A stretch of 64,000 bases of DNA from Echinococcus granulosus (GCF_000524195.1 NW_020170399.1:342195-406194); one strand, 5' to 3'. Positions 45,293 to 57,911 are shown, numbered from the stretch's first letter. The notes: generated by a model not told the origin, from the letters alone. Made by a program: numbers and translations.

Positions 45293-45311
45293 CTGGGATA
45301 GGAAAATTGTT
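45293..45311 (-). promoter_or_regulatory. Putative spliced-leader acceptor site of ERCC8
   Basis: On the minus strand, acaattttcctatcccag runs straight into the first CSA codon TTG. It lies 150-167 bases after the VPS51 stop on the same strand. No upstream cis-spliced exon with an ATG in the right phase was found. The only ATG-donor candidate in the spacer (atgacttgccat...aagcg/gtgagg) joins in the wrong frame. Confidence 0.55.
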
Positions 45312-45459
45312 ATAGTCTCCTCACCGCTTCTCAGGCAGTAAAAAATGGCAAGTCATTTGAAGCAATAGAGTTTAATTTGAAAAAAAAGAAGGAAATCAAC
45401 AGGTCACAGCAAAATACAAAACACACAAGACGAAAGAAGGTACAAGAGAGTGGGGGATA

Positions 45460-48400
45460 TCACTTGGAGGAAGTATTGCCCCCTCGGGAGGTGTCACAGA
45501 TAGCGTCAACGATCTGAAGATTCGAAAGGAAGGAAATTACAGCACCTTGTGACAAAAATTGACTAAAAGGACGAACAAAGGCTCACGCTATCGTCCATCA
45601 ATTGTGGCTCTACGCAGCGTTGCATGACACTGTACATCACGTCATCGAGCACATTCTGCACTTCCCTAAAAGCCCCGCCAAAAAAACATTTAAACTCGCC
45701 GTTCGAAAACTAGCCCTACATATGAGATTATTTGTTTACGAACGTTTCGGAAAAGGAACATCTGGGAACCTACCTCTCATCACTGACGAATCGCCAGAGG
45801 TGGATGTGCAAGTAGTGGCAGTCGACTTGAATTTGCTGGAGGCCGAATTTCCCGAATGTCCGCGTTCTTGCGCACTCACTGAAGGCCTGATAATTCAACC
45901 GATAAGGAGATCAAAGGACATCAAGCAATAATAATAAGCATAGGTTGTCAGCCACGAAAAAGGGAGATTTTGTGAGTTGACAAGTGACACAAATTCGATA
46001 TCTTCCATTCAAAAAGCTATTTTTGGGCCCGTCACCTAATTTTGACTTCTTTCACTCCTGTATAAGTAAAGTCAAATCACACCATCTCCCACAGCTAAGC
46101 AAATCACTTTCGCTATTGAGGCTAAACCTAGTTCCCTAGAGTTCTTTGAAACAGCAGTAAGACCTTTACAGTGGACTGACTCACTTTAAGACCAATCTTG
46201 ACCACTCCAAAGAGGATGGACTCGCGTGTCGGTTTGACAGGAGCAAACACGTTCACACGTTGATGAAAGAGACGTCGAAGTTGACTAGCCAACGCTGGAT
46301 CATACGCCGGCGAGGTAATAGCGCCGTGCTGCTGTGAGGAGCCCAAGGCGCCAGCAGCAGTAGTGGGAAGCGCAGCCAGACCTCCCACCGTCTGTCCACG
46401 AAGATGAGACATCGAGGAGCGCCAGGAGTACCGACCCTCCACCGATCCACGTCCACCCTCCTTTCCTACCCGACCACGTCCGGTCGTCGAAGGTGGAAGC
46501 AACTGACTCACCTTTTACGCAAGTAAGTTGATTTTCACCAGAATAACGTAAAAAGATGGTGAGAGTGGAGACGGACACGCACCTGGAAGTCGATGTTAGC
46601 GAGATCTTCGAGGATGCGTCGAATCACGGAGCGGACGGTACGCGGTTCGAGACAACGCAGCCAATCGCGGGCCTCGACGGACTTACGCATCATGTGTGCA
46701 AGCTGAGCACCCTCGAACTTGGCGAAGGTGGTCAGGAGACGCGTGGCCGTGGTGCGAAACTCCTCTGCCAGTGGACCCGGCGGAGTTAGAGGTTGCTGCC
46801 GAGTCGCCAGCATCTGTTGAATGGCCTGCTGGTGTGACTGAACTGAGGCCGAGGCTACAATGCGAAGCAATGGGAGAGGGAGTTAGCTAAAAGGTCCATT
46901 TCCAATGGTTGTAATCTATTCTCTGCAAAGTCGACAGTAGTGATGACACTTCCATGGCCCTAGAAACTCGCTCATGGAGAATCGTACTTGGTTTTCAAAA
47001 AATGGCATTAGGATCACAAGGGATTCTAGGCATGACTTTAACGTAAGGAAATAGATTTCCTCTTACAGGTAAATCTTACACCCACATATGTCTCAGGTGA
47101 ATATAATCACGGTAGTTTCTTCACACAGTTTACAACTATGTGCCCATTAAGGAGTTTGAGTCATCAGAAGTTTTTAATCAGAAAGATGACAAGGAAGTGT
47201 GAAATAATGGGAGAGTACTAAAAAAAGTATACGACGTAGAATCAAAATGCGTGGTATTGGCTTACATTTTGGGAGACCAATGAGAAGAAAGTCATCGGCC
47301 ATGCTTAGCAAATGACCGATGGTACCGGAATTGGCCCAGTCGAGACAAAGTTTTCCCATCAGTAAAATTATGCTTCCTGGAATACTGGAGGGCGTACACT
47401 GCATAAAAAATACCATAAAATATCAAGTATAAACATTCAGATGTAAGAGTGGAATAAGGCGCTTGATTTGGCAGTAGCCGTTTACTCGGTTTCACTGATT
47501 CAAGCGGTAATTTAAGTTCTAATGGTGTTAAACTATCGGGTGATACAGTAATTGTGCACACCACACCTTTGAAAGCTCCTTGCAAAATTGGATGAGGAAA
47601 CGGAGGTAGGCAGTGACAATATCCTCTCGGATGTAGTCCAAACAGAAGGTAGCGCGGAAAAGTTGGAGATGAGCAAAGGTATTATCGCTTGATAAGAAGG
47701 GCTGAGTGAAGAGGAATTTTAACGAAGTAAATTAACTCAATCGAGAGAATAAGAGAACTGTCAAACTGTAACGCAAATCTACCTCCAACTCCTCGAGGCA
47801 GTCACGAAGGTTAGTCGCCAAAATTCGGCTCATTTCATTGTAGATCTCTGTGAGCGTCTTCCTGTCACCCTCATTTTCACTAGAATTAATAAATTAAATG
47901 GTGAACAGGGTGAGGCTGTGAGTCAAATATCTGAATATTCAATTCATCAATACACGTCTAAAACCAACAAGGGTAAATGGGGCAATAAGGCAAGAAAAGC
48001 GAGAATTATTAGTAACATTCGATGAAAGAAATCCACCAACCATCGCTTTCGTAGTAATAGCTGAGTCCCCCTGTCTGCACCAGAATGAGGCACTTATTAC
48101 CGGAGGGATGTCAGATTACTTAGCTTACATTAAAGACAGCACATCATCCGGTTCATTTGATAAGAAACTTTCTTAGAGCCAACTCATGAACAACGAACTC
48201 AATCATACCTCAAAGGTAATGGGCGAAACTATCCAGATATCCAATTATTAAACAAACCACTGAAATCTACCTCTTGGCCCTTGCATTACCACCCCCTCAT
48301 AATACCACCAGAGGTTTATCTGCCTCTAGCATTCAACATATAATAAGAGTTCTCGAATAAATACTTGTTCGTTGGTTTGGAGCAGACATTCGTGACGAGG

Positions 48401-51333
48401 TAATGCCTGATGTCAGTCAGGCAGTCGGCAGTCTGCAGCTTAAGACAGGCAAACTGTTTCTCACGACAACACCTCGCGGCCACAGCCAATACCATGTTCA
48501 GGGAGGCCTCATCGAGACTTCGCTTGAAGTTGTTGGCCGCTTGGGAGGAAGACTCGTTCGGTGGCACGACAACTTCCAGAACGCTACGTCCGAAACCCAC
48601 TAGTCGCGCATAGAGGCGCTCCAGAGCTCGCACCAGCAGACTTATCTCAGTGGACTGAACCTTAACAAGTTAAATATGGATAAATAATGCAGGAAGGCCT
48701 CGGCTTTTGCTCTTACAACTAGGAATGCAGTTGATTACTAGCATATTCATAAATTCCTTTCAGTATAAGCTCATCGGCTTATAAGACTTACGGAGCAAAA
48801 TTATAAATAGGAATTTAAGCGAGTAGAACAACTGGAATAAGACCATGTCCTATTAAAACATACCAGTTAGTGAATGGAACGTACAGTATTTCAACTTAGA
48901 AACTAAACATCGAACTCACTCCGTCTTGCATCTTCTTGTCAATCAGGGCAATGAACTTCTGGGTCAAACTTTGGAGAAACTCAAAAAGAGGAGTCTCGAG
49001 GTTATCTTCTGAATGACTATCCCTGGAGGAGGGAGGAAAAGGAGGAGATAAGACTTTCGCTCTGTCACTGTCAAGGTTCTGTATCGCAAGGCGGCAGCTT
49101 AGTCTTGCTAGACCAAACGCACATTGAGGGTAGGACACGAAATCAGGCGGCGAAACAATTCAAGTAGGAAACAGCGTTTATTCCAGTAATTAAAAAAAGG
49201 AAAACCGGAAACTTTTAATTGAGCGAGTCGACATGAGTTTCGCTCAGTAAAAGACAATTGTGCTTCAAACAACAGGAGCAAAGGAAAAAGGAAGGGGAAC
49301 AAAATTGCCAAAAAGAGTACCAATTACTATTACTAATTTACAACTCTTTTGAACGACTGTGCATTCAACCAACCCTACTCGTGGATGAGGACAAACCTCG
49401 ATGACAGAGTTGCGTTGCTAAGAAAGCGGCTTGAATAGGCAAAGACGTAGGATAGTGCCCCTTCGGAAATCGTATCCGCCGCTGCATTTGCAAAATTCAA
49501 AAGGTCCTACAGAGGGGAATAAAGAAACTTGAAATCAAACCATTTTGGTTAATGCATACGTACAAGGAAAATGAGGTAATCGTTAAATTCAACATGGTTA
49601 CGGGAACCTCAATGGAATGCGTCTTGGGCAAATTGGAGGAGTGATAACGCGATAATGTGCACTATGTGAGAATGATTTCCTCAGCTTGAACTCGGGAAGG
49701 GAGCCTCACCTACGGTATTACACATGCTCAAACCCCACCCTTTCTGCCATCCCTAGTATGCATAAAGAACTTTTCTCAGATGTGAATCAAATAAGCTATT
49801 TGACACTGTTGATGAGGCTAGACTAATTCATCTCATTTGATTCATGCCATAAATTTCATCACCAAGTGTGCAACGTTGTAGCGGAAACCAGTACTTGTCT
49901 CAACTTATGGCCATCCCAGAGTTACCACATACTCCCTTACACACCAAGTTTTATTCCTGAGAACACGCGATACGAGCATGCGAGAGTCCCCAGTTTTTGT
50001 AGTGGGACCAATAAATTAGTTATAAACCTAATAACAACTGCTATCCATCCTAAGGAGCCGACACGTCAGAAAATATAAGACAAAAAAGCATGATGAGAGG
50101 TGTGAACGCCTTACAGGCACAGACGACTCTACACTTTCCACATCTTGCGGGGAATCCAATTTCTCAAACAGCGAGTCGATGCAGTGTGAAGCTCTGCGAC
50201 AAAGGAAGCATAGAAGTCTAATATTAATTGCTTACACTTGAATAAACTTTTTTGACAATTCTGACATGGGCTGTCCGAGTTGCATCAGAACCTCAATTGA
50301 CGTGGTTAAAGTCTGCGAATCCTCCTGAATTGAAGAAAAATTGTTCTATACAAGTAACTTTCCACTATTCAAAACAAAAAAAATAAAATTTTAACTGGTC
50401 ATATGTACCGATATACCAAAACAGCGCTATCGCCTGAAGCATTCATGCGTAGATCAAGGCATAGAATTTGCATATCTATTCGTAAATAATATATACCGTA
50501 TGCGAGGGTCTATTTTGACATATACCTTTATCAATAGGAGTGGAGTTAAAAGAAGGTATGCATTAGAATTGAGCTAAAAACTCTTTTACCGCCGAAAGTA
50601 GACGAGACTCCACCTCTTTGACAACTTCACTGATCAGCTCTGTGCATTCCTTATCTATGCCTTTAAAAGATGGAATGTTGCGATGTTTCTCGAAAAATCC
50701 ACTCGCTTTAATATAGGCGTCTACCGCTTTGGTCCAATCCTCCTTTTTCATGAACTCTCTAATCTTTGACGGCAGTGAAGACAAGTACCCTAGCTAAACG
50801 GGGATATGGTAAAGAAAAGGAAATATCTTTACTGACCCTCCGCAAATTTTCAGCTGTTGTTACCAGTTTCCTGATGGCTGTGCTTGACTCACGAATTTCT
50901 TGGTCGATCTCACTAGAATAAAGTTGTATCTCAACCATGCTCTCAGCAAGGGAGTTCATTTCATCTTCAATGAATTTAAAGTTAGACTTCATCTAATAAG
51001 GAGTTAGCTGCTCAGGAAAAAGGTAGCACAATTTACCATTTTGATTGTGTGTGTGGCATTTATGAACTTGTTATAATTATCGTAAACAAGCGTCTGCATT
51101 TCGGAGTCAAGAGAACGAATTTGTTCAGATATTTCTGTCTCTTTAGCCAACAAATCGTTCAGATCACATTTTTGGAGGAGATCATTTAGGTACTCCCTTG
51201 GATCGAAGCCCACAGAATCAATGTTCTTTGGATCGGGAAGAATTTCAGTTACTTCATCAGCCTTAGATTTCGGACCGTAGAACTCAAAAAGGCGTTTCTT
51301 TCGCTGCAATCGATCTTCTGAGTCTACTTGCAT
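45460..51333 (-). CDS. VPS51: VPS51, subunit of the GARP and EARP tethering complexes
   Basis: VPS51 tethers endosome-derived carriers at the trans-Golgi (GARP) and acts in endocytic recycling (EARP). Sixteen minus-strand exons join in phase: 51333-51037, 50992-50837, 50793-50590, 50324-50236, 50193-50115, 49506-49397, 49022-48920, 48654-48365, 47879-47783, 47701-47567, 47398-47266, 46854-46583, 46511-46185, 45886-45774, 45665-45587 and 45513-45460; 845 residues (782 in human). The N-terminal Vps51 domain has GFDPREYL, IRSLDSEMQTLVYDNYNKFI and FKFIEDEMNSLAESM, a helical coiled-coil region. Near the C-terminus lie MRKSVEARDWLRCLEPRTVR and TFGKFGLQQIQVDCHYLH, and the end IVDAICD matches human VVEVICERG. 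The first two introns are 44 and 43 bp. The ATG directly follows ttttag. The 3' neighbour ERCC8 may be co-transcribed. Confidence 0.95.
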
Positions 51334-51945
51334 CTAAAACAACGATGTTTCAAAATAGCCCCAAACATTTAAGTGGGCACAAGTCGTGTTGCAACAGTAG
51401 TAACCTAAGGCCGACCCCTAAAAACAAAGTCGGGCACGTATTGATCTAGTAAAAGGATGCAGATATAAGGTAAATAAGGGTAACAATCAAGGTCCACCTT
51501 CAAGAAACAAGAAAACAGACGAATAATGTGCGCGGCCCACCTACTTGCAAGGTCCTCCGACAAATTCCTAACTTTGTCGGACAGTGGTTAGTTCCTGGGC
51601 TGGTTAAAGGTGTGAAGCTAGGTGGAATGATGTGATTAATCAGTAAAAAACATTTAAGCAATTTTCGACTTTTTCTACATTTAAAACCTACTACACGTTG
51701 CAAATTTATTGAGCAGGTGCTTGGTTCTTGTAGCATTTGTCTATCAACGTTACATTTGCCACAAAACATCATAAATAATGTTCTGCATGCACTTTTCAAG
51801 AGGTATATAATTTTTTTTGACACAATCTTTCATTTTCGTACCACTTAAGAATTTGTTAAATAAGCGAATATGTGTTCACAATTACCGAAGTACTACTGGG
51901 CAGAAGAAGCGCGCGTCACGTAAAGGTCGTGTTCGTAAATTGCGG
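51334..51945. other. Shared 5' region of VPS51 and the ZDHHC6-like gene
   Basis: The two start codons face away from each other, 612 bases apart. On the minus strand gttttag abuts the VPS51 ATG. On the plus strand an open stretch upstream of the ZDHHC6-like ATG (from about 51900, basic KKRASRKGRVRKLR) is in frame after a possible acceptor (ctactgggcag), so that protein could start further upstream. No TATA box was recognised. Confidence 0.4.
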
Positions 51946-54077
51946 ATGTGGGGTATAACGATGCCGACAGATCCTCTACTTCTTAATGATTCCGTATGTA
52001 GAAGTTTTTCCTCGAGGTGTCGGCGTCTGTTCCACTCAGGCCCCATATTCGGGATGGGTCTCGTGATTTTCCTTACTCTCGCTAGTTTATCTGTCGTCAT
52101 ATCCACTTTTTTACCGTTTCGGAAGATTTTCGCCACAGCTAACGCCTTTTTCTGTGTGTTTTTATCATTCTACATTTTAAGAAGTTATGCCTTGGCTGCT
52201 TGGTTAGGTCCCGGCTTCGTAAAATTTGGATGGCAACCGGTTAGTTTATATTCAATGGACTTTTCACTTCCTTTAGCTATTTCCTAAAATAACTGCCTTC
52301 TGTTTTAGATCGATCCTAGAGATAAAGCGTTTCTACAGTTCTGTACTGTCTGTGATGGATACAAACCGCCCCGATCGCATCATTGTCATACCTGTGGGAG
52401 ATGTGTTCTCAAAATGGATCATCATTGCCCTTGGATCAATGGCTGTGTTGGCCATCTAAATCACGGTTATTTTCTTCACTTCGTTCTTTCTGCACCCATT
52501 GGATGCTTGTACTGTTGCAGCCTGTGCTCGTATCGCATATACTTTGTTCTTACACGGGTATGTTCTGCCTATTCTGTCGTCTGTACTTGATAATAGGTTA
52601 ATCAACATTTTCTCGTTTATCCTTCTTTTTAGTCGTACGCTTTGTATAGATTTGGCTATGATTACCGAATATTGTTCAACTTCTACGAAATTGCTATTTT
52701 GCTAATTGCTCTTGGTCTGGCATTCGGGGTTATCTTGGCTGTTGGTGGACTTGGTTATTGCCAGATGAAGGGCATCTTACGCAATAGAACTGTGATTGAA
52801 GATTGGATAATGACGAAGGTATGCTTGTACTGTATATTGTTTCGTAAATTTGACGTGGCGTAACACTATATAAAATTTAATCTTTAGGCGTCTGATCGGC
52901 GAGGTAGTGAATCAAATCCTAAGCCAATGGTCTACCCCTATGATCTGGGATGGAAGCGGAATCTGCTACAGGTTTCTGTGTTCACCTTATAGAATGTTGC
53001 CTCCTTTCATTTCAACCTCATCCGTTTCTATTTTTAATCTATTTATGCTATTTTATTCACCCTGCTTAGTAAGCAGCGAATATTTTGAGGCTTCTCTTTT
53101 CTGCTCACTTTTCAAGGTGCTAAGTTGGAGGGGGAACCCGGTAGGCGACGGGTATATGTGGCCTTTGAAGCCAGGATGCGGAACCTACGATCTTACTGTG
53201 AGTTTGTTCAATCAATCATTGAGATGCGCTGGCCAACTTTGGCGCAACTAGACGTTACTACGTAAAACTGTTGGCCTTACTTCTGTTAAAACGATGTGTG
53301 TGGTTAATTGAATGTTTGTATTATGGTTTGGTTACACGATTCAATATGTATTTGTTGGGTTACAGTTCCATCTACGCTCCATCGCCTTTCCTTATTTATT
53401 TGCGGGCACCTTCTAATTTAATGCTTTTTTGGTTTTGGGGCAGATAGAGCAACTAAAACAGAAGAACCTAAAGAGCAAGACAGCCATTCCTTTCCGAATT
53501 GAGCGCGCCTACTCAGGTAGTATGCTGGCTGTATCGTACGGCTGGCGCACCTGCTGCTGCCCGCCATGCAGTGGGGAGAATCTCATGGCCGTCGCTGTCG
53601 GGCACACCGTCCTCGTCACTCGAGCACATAAGTGAGTCTTCTTTCTCTCCCTCCTGACTCCTTGGAATACTCCACTCTATGCTCATTTCTTCGCTTCAGG
53701 GGGTGGTACTATGGTCAACTAGTTTCTGCAACAGAGGAGGGCGATGGCCATTCCGCTAAGAGTAAGTGTGTCCCCTCTCTCCTTCGCATTCCTGCCCCTA
53801 TACCTTTTGCACCTGAGATTCTTCGCCAAATTCAACCACTACAGGCAAATTAGAGCCCTTTCTAAACATTTAATACTAAGGCTGTAGCGTTTATTTAATC
53901 GTTTTTATAAAATTACCTTCCCTCGAATGACAATCGTATTTAGCTCGCTCGTGCTACTTATTATTTGTTAGTAGCATTTAAAATTTTTAAATTTTAGCTC
54001 CCATTAAAGGGTGGTTCCCCAAAGCCTGTGTATCGGTCGCGGCGAACCGCAATAGAGGAAAAGCAAAACAAAGTTGA
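51946..54077 (+). CDS. ZDHHC6: ZDHHC6-like ER palmitoyltransferase with SH3-like C-terminal domain
   Basis: ZDHHC6 attaches palmitate to cysteines of ER proteins such as calnexin. Exons are 51946-52239, 52309-52557, 52633-52818, 52888-52971, 53117-53197, 53444-53631, 53700-53761 and 53998-54077: 407 residues (413 in human). The Cys-rich domain [21 protein letters not shown] leads to the catalytic DHHC at 135-138 ([11 protein letters not shown]). Four membrane segments flank it, two on each side. [31 protein letters not shown] and TIEQLKQKN follow human ZDHHC6 closely. The SH3-like domain ends KGWFPKACV. The human C-terminal KKNR retrieval signal is not kept (here GKAKQS). The start is either ATG at 51946 or at 51961. 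The gene shares its 5' region with VPS51. Confidence 0.94.
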
Positions 54078-54621
54078 GGGTTGAACGCACAACCATTGTG
54101 AACCATTGCCTTTCAAATGACTTCTCCTTGTCGATATAGGTACCAAAACTCTATGTTCTTGTCTTTGTACGCATCTTTACATTTTTGATGAAATACAATT
54201 TTATCTGGTGGCGGGTGTTTTTCCATCTCTATGATAAGTGAATAAAGTCACTTGGCTCTTTACGTACAATGATTGCAAAAAACTGGAATGATTTGGGAAT
54301 AATTACATCTCCGTTGTTTCGACGTTGGTATTGTTAACATTACTAACCAGTATTAACGCAGAAACCTTATTGCGTTATTTTTTAAGACTAAAACCTCCTT
54401 ACAACCATCAAACCTGAAGTCTACTAGGATATTTCACACCTAAGAGTGACATATCGTCCTGATGGAGTGGTTAGCGCATTCGCATGGAAGTCTTGAAGAT
54501 ATTGGGTTGGCTTAAAAGCTACAACTTGTCCAGAACAATAGACATCAGTCTGCTTGCAGACCCCGTGCCTCTGCGAGGTGGACATGCGCTCGCACTCCAT
54601 TGGGCATTGGCTCTACTCAGC
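54078..54621. other. 3' flank of the ZDHHC6-like gene
   Basis: AATAAA at 54241 is the probable ZDHHC6-like poly(A) signal. Beyond it no exon was found. A short A-box-like string (tggagtggttagcgca, near 54463) has no matching B box. Confidence 0.4.
54241..54246 (+). terminator. Poly(A) signal of the ZDHHC6-like gene
   Basis: AATAAA lies 164 bases after the stop at 54077. Confidence 0.5.
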
Positions 54622-54680
54622 CACGTGAGTCACAGCCAATCAGAGGGCGAACAAAACACTCGTTGGGCTATTTAAAAAGC
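54622..54680 (+). promoter_or_regulatory. TATA/CCAAT core promoter of the cadherin gene
   Basis: In order there are an E-box (cacgtg, 54622-54627) overlapping an AP-1-like tgagtca (54626-54632), a CCAAT box in agccaatcag (54636-54640), and a TATA-like tatttaaaaag (54669-54679). The ATG is at 54713, so a start site about 25-30 bases after the TATA box would leave a 5' UTR of only 10-20 bases. It is the only clear TATA promoter in the window. Confidence 0.6.
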
Positions 54681-54712
54681 CGATCGCCCTCGACTTCGTC
54701 AACTCTGTGTCA

Positions 54713-57700
54713 ATGCTTCTGTCACTCATCATTCTCACGGTTTGCACATTTGCATTCTGCAATGCAGCCTCCACCTCGGCAAAATCGGTGCACTATGTGG
54801 TGCAAGAGGAGTGTGGACCCGGGACGTACATCGGGAACCCCATTCGTGATGCCAATATCCAAAGTGAGAATAAGCAACCCCTCTTCATCAAACTCATGTA
54901 CAGTAAAAAGGGGGATTTTGCATTAAACGAGACTACAGGGGATCTTCGCACAACTAGGCATCTGGATCGGGAAGCTCTCTGTGGTCGTGGCGTGCACCCA
55001 CGGAGGAAGCTCAACCCACTGCCTCTGCAACGCGCAGACAGCATCAAAACCCCTAAGGAAATTAAATACGCCAAAGTGGTCATTTCTACCGCTGCGTCAT
55101 CGCAGAAGTGTCAAGTAGAGTTGAGCATGGTGGTGCACAGTGGGGACAACCTCTTAGAGACTTGGATAAACGTCCACATTGTCGTGCAAGACTTGAATGA
55201 CAACTGGCCCTACTTTGAGGAAGGTTCTTGGAATCTTACATTGAGTGAACTTACCTCTGTTGGTGCCACGTTCCAGCTTCCACAAGCTGTCGATTTGGAT
55301 GAACCAGAACGTTCCGTCCTGCGCTACGGTTTGGTCGATGAGAGCTTTCCCTCCTGTCGGAATCACTTTTCCATCACGTGTCAGTCTGAAATAGTTTCCT
55401 GTGACCTTCGCCTTGTTCTTGAGAAACCTGTGGACTTTGAAGTGTGCCAGCACCACCATCTGATCCTTTTTGCAGAAGACTCAGGCTCTACTGAAGCCAT
55501 TCTGCCTATTTGCGTAAATATTAAGAACGAAAACGAGCACCAACCACGGTTTATTCAATCCAGCACCCATTTAAGCATCCCTCGAGATAGCCAGCCTAGA
55601 ATTCCCCTAACCAAATTTCACGCAGTGGACAAAGACGCTGGGAAGGACGGTGAAATTACTTTCCTAACAAATTCAACCTACTTCGAGGTGACTGATGGAA
55701 AGTTACTGCTTACGAGAAGTCTGCTTCACTACCCGGAGAAGAAAATGAAAGTTTTTGTGACTGCTACTGATGCCGGGAATCCACCGCGTCAGTCAACCTT
55801 AGAGGTGGCTGTTGAAATAACCGGTGAGGAGGCAGAATTACAACCTGGCAAGATTTTCATCAAACCACTTGGAGGAGAGGCAATCAGTGGCTCCGACGCA
55901 CCCATCCTGCTTCCCAATTCTGCGGAGAAGGACACGCTAGTTGCACTGATTTGGACAGAAGGTGGCACTTCCAAGGTTTCATGCTCTATGCATCCTGCTC
56001 TTTCACATTTTGCCCTCGAAAACGCCGGTCTCCTTATGGGTAAACCCACGTTTACATTGAAGGTTAACAAGTCATACAATTTCTCACAGAAATTTGACAT
56101 TATACGGAGCCGTGTCGAGGCCCAGGATGTTCGTGTCACTTGTGGCAGCAGTCAATTAAGTCTTCATATTCGTCTAGCGCCTCCGCCGGGACAGCAATTC
56201 CGATTCCCTCAGAAGGAAGTTCACCTCTCTATCGAAGAATCCTCCAGCCCAATTATTGGTTTCTACACTCTCAGACCCCTGAATGGAGTTGGTGAGATTT
56301 ATTTTAAAAAGGACTGCAACTCTCCTGAATGCGCACGTATGCATGTAAATTCAAGAACGGGAGTCTTATCCATTCCTCACGGGATTGATCGTGAGGTCAC
56401 TCCAGAATTGCGTTGTCGTTTCTCCGCCTCCGATAGTGATCACCCCGCTAATCGGATTCGCGTTGATATTGTAATAACCGTGAAGGATATTAACGACTGT
56501 GCACCGTCATTATCCCAATTGTACTACTCTTTACCAGAATTTGATGGCTTGATGCAAACCCCCATCCTGCCCACTTGGATACCTCTCCTCAAACTTGATG
56601 CTCTTGATTTCGATGAAGGATTAAATGGATCAGTTCATTTTGAGCTAAGAAGTGTAAAAACTTTCAGTAACGGCTCCAGCAACGATCGTATTCCCAAATT
56701 TCGTTTATCAACTGAGTCTGGTGAGGTCTCCATCAAGGGGAAAGATTATCCTCTTTTAGACAGGGAGGAGATTTCAGAAATAGTGCTATTTGTTTACCTT
56801 TATGACTTGGGCAGTCCCTTTCGACTCTCCGCCACGTATGAGGTCAAGCTTACCCTGGAGGACGTCAACGACAACGCTCCAATATTCTTTGATTCAGAGA
56901 GCGAAGCGCTCCTCCGAAATATGCCCTGGTATCGCTCAACAGATCCTGTGCCTGGATTTTGGACTCAAATTCGCATCTACGATCCCGATCAAGGTGAAAA
57001 TGGAACTACCGTTCTGTCAGTGCTTGAAAAGCCGCCTGTGGATTCCACAGACCCCAACTTGCGTCCACATCAGGTGACCCTCTTCAAGGACGGGCGATTA
57101 TGGGTGGCAGAAGGGTTGGTAAAAGGTGTAGCCTTGCAGGTAGTCTATCTTCGTGCAGTTGACATGGGCTCCCGCCGTCAGCTCCACAGCGAAGCCAAAC
57201 TCGTAGTCGATCCCGAGAGCGATCAGCATGGTCGTAATCAATTAAAGCGCCCGATGTTTGTGCGTAGCAATAGCTACAGCGCAGGACAATTTATGCAAAA
57301 GTTAGTGCGTCTCAAAGACACCTTCACGTCCGCCCCAGTTGCTATGAGTAAGGCTCACGTCATCCTCCTCATTGTCGGTGTCAGTCTGATCTGTTGCATT
57401 CTGGCCAGCACCTGCGTTGCTTGTGTGGTACTGCGAAAGTAAGCAACCGTCGCTGCTGGCACTCGCCCTCATCCGACCCATCTCTTTACACCAACGATAT
57501 CTGTATTTTTCCACATGTATATTGTATTTTATGGACAAATTCATTCCATACTTGGAGGCAAGCGATTAAGTATTTCAGGCATCGTGACCCAGCACAGTTG
57601 GTGTCGGATGTCAGCAGTCTTTTAGGTTAGGCTATAAGCGTTTCAAAAATCTTAAACTTTGTAGAGTTTTTAAATTGATGATCACAATCACGAGCTTCGC

Positions 57701-57911
57701 AGGTGTCGTAAAAAAGTGGATTCCATCTATGGTTACTATGAGGTGTCGCACGATGATTAGTTCGACTTATGATTAATCTTTTTTGCAAGTTGTATCATTG
57801 TTGTCCATTTTTGCGCCTTGTCGTAGCGTCCATGAACTGCCTGCTGGGGAAAGATGTTTATGCGGTTTCACGAGCAGTTGCGATGGTTGGTGCTGGAGGA
57901 GGCACTCATTG
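54713..57911 (+). CDS. Cadherin (protocadherin-like) with a one-exon ectodomain; 3' end open
   Basis: This is a calcium-dependent adhesion protein of the plasma membrane. The main exon 54713-57438 encodes 908 residues: a signal peptide (MLLSLIILTVCTFAFCNA), about six or seven cadherin repeats, and a membrane segment at about 880-906 (ILLIVGVSLICCILAS). Calcium-binding linkers are DLNDNWP (about 162), ENEHQP (272, degenerate), DINDCAP (595) and DVNDNAP (719). DRE motifs are HLDREA, GIDREV and LLDREE. The linkers expected near 380 and 480 are not recognisable, so the middle repeats are diverged. The exon ends at a donor (cgaaa/gtaagc) just after the membrane segment. Likely tail exons are 57579-57625 (HRDPAQLVSDVSSLLG) and, less surely, 57827-57911. 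The rest of the tail was not found. The one-exon ectodomain recalls vertebrate protocadherins. The span given ends at the last exon proposed. Confidence 0.88.

Noticed and set aside
45602..45931. Plus-strand frame of 109 codons
   Set aside because: It is antisense to VPS51 exons 14 and 15, which match the human protein closely.
54456..54545. A tRNA gene suggested by tggagtggttagcgca
   Set aside because: No B box and no cloverleaf pairing follow at a suitable distance.
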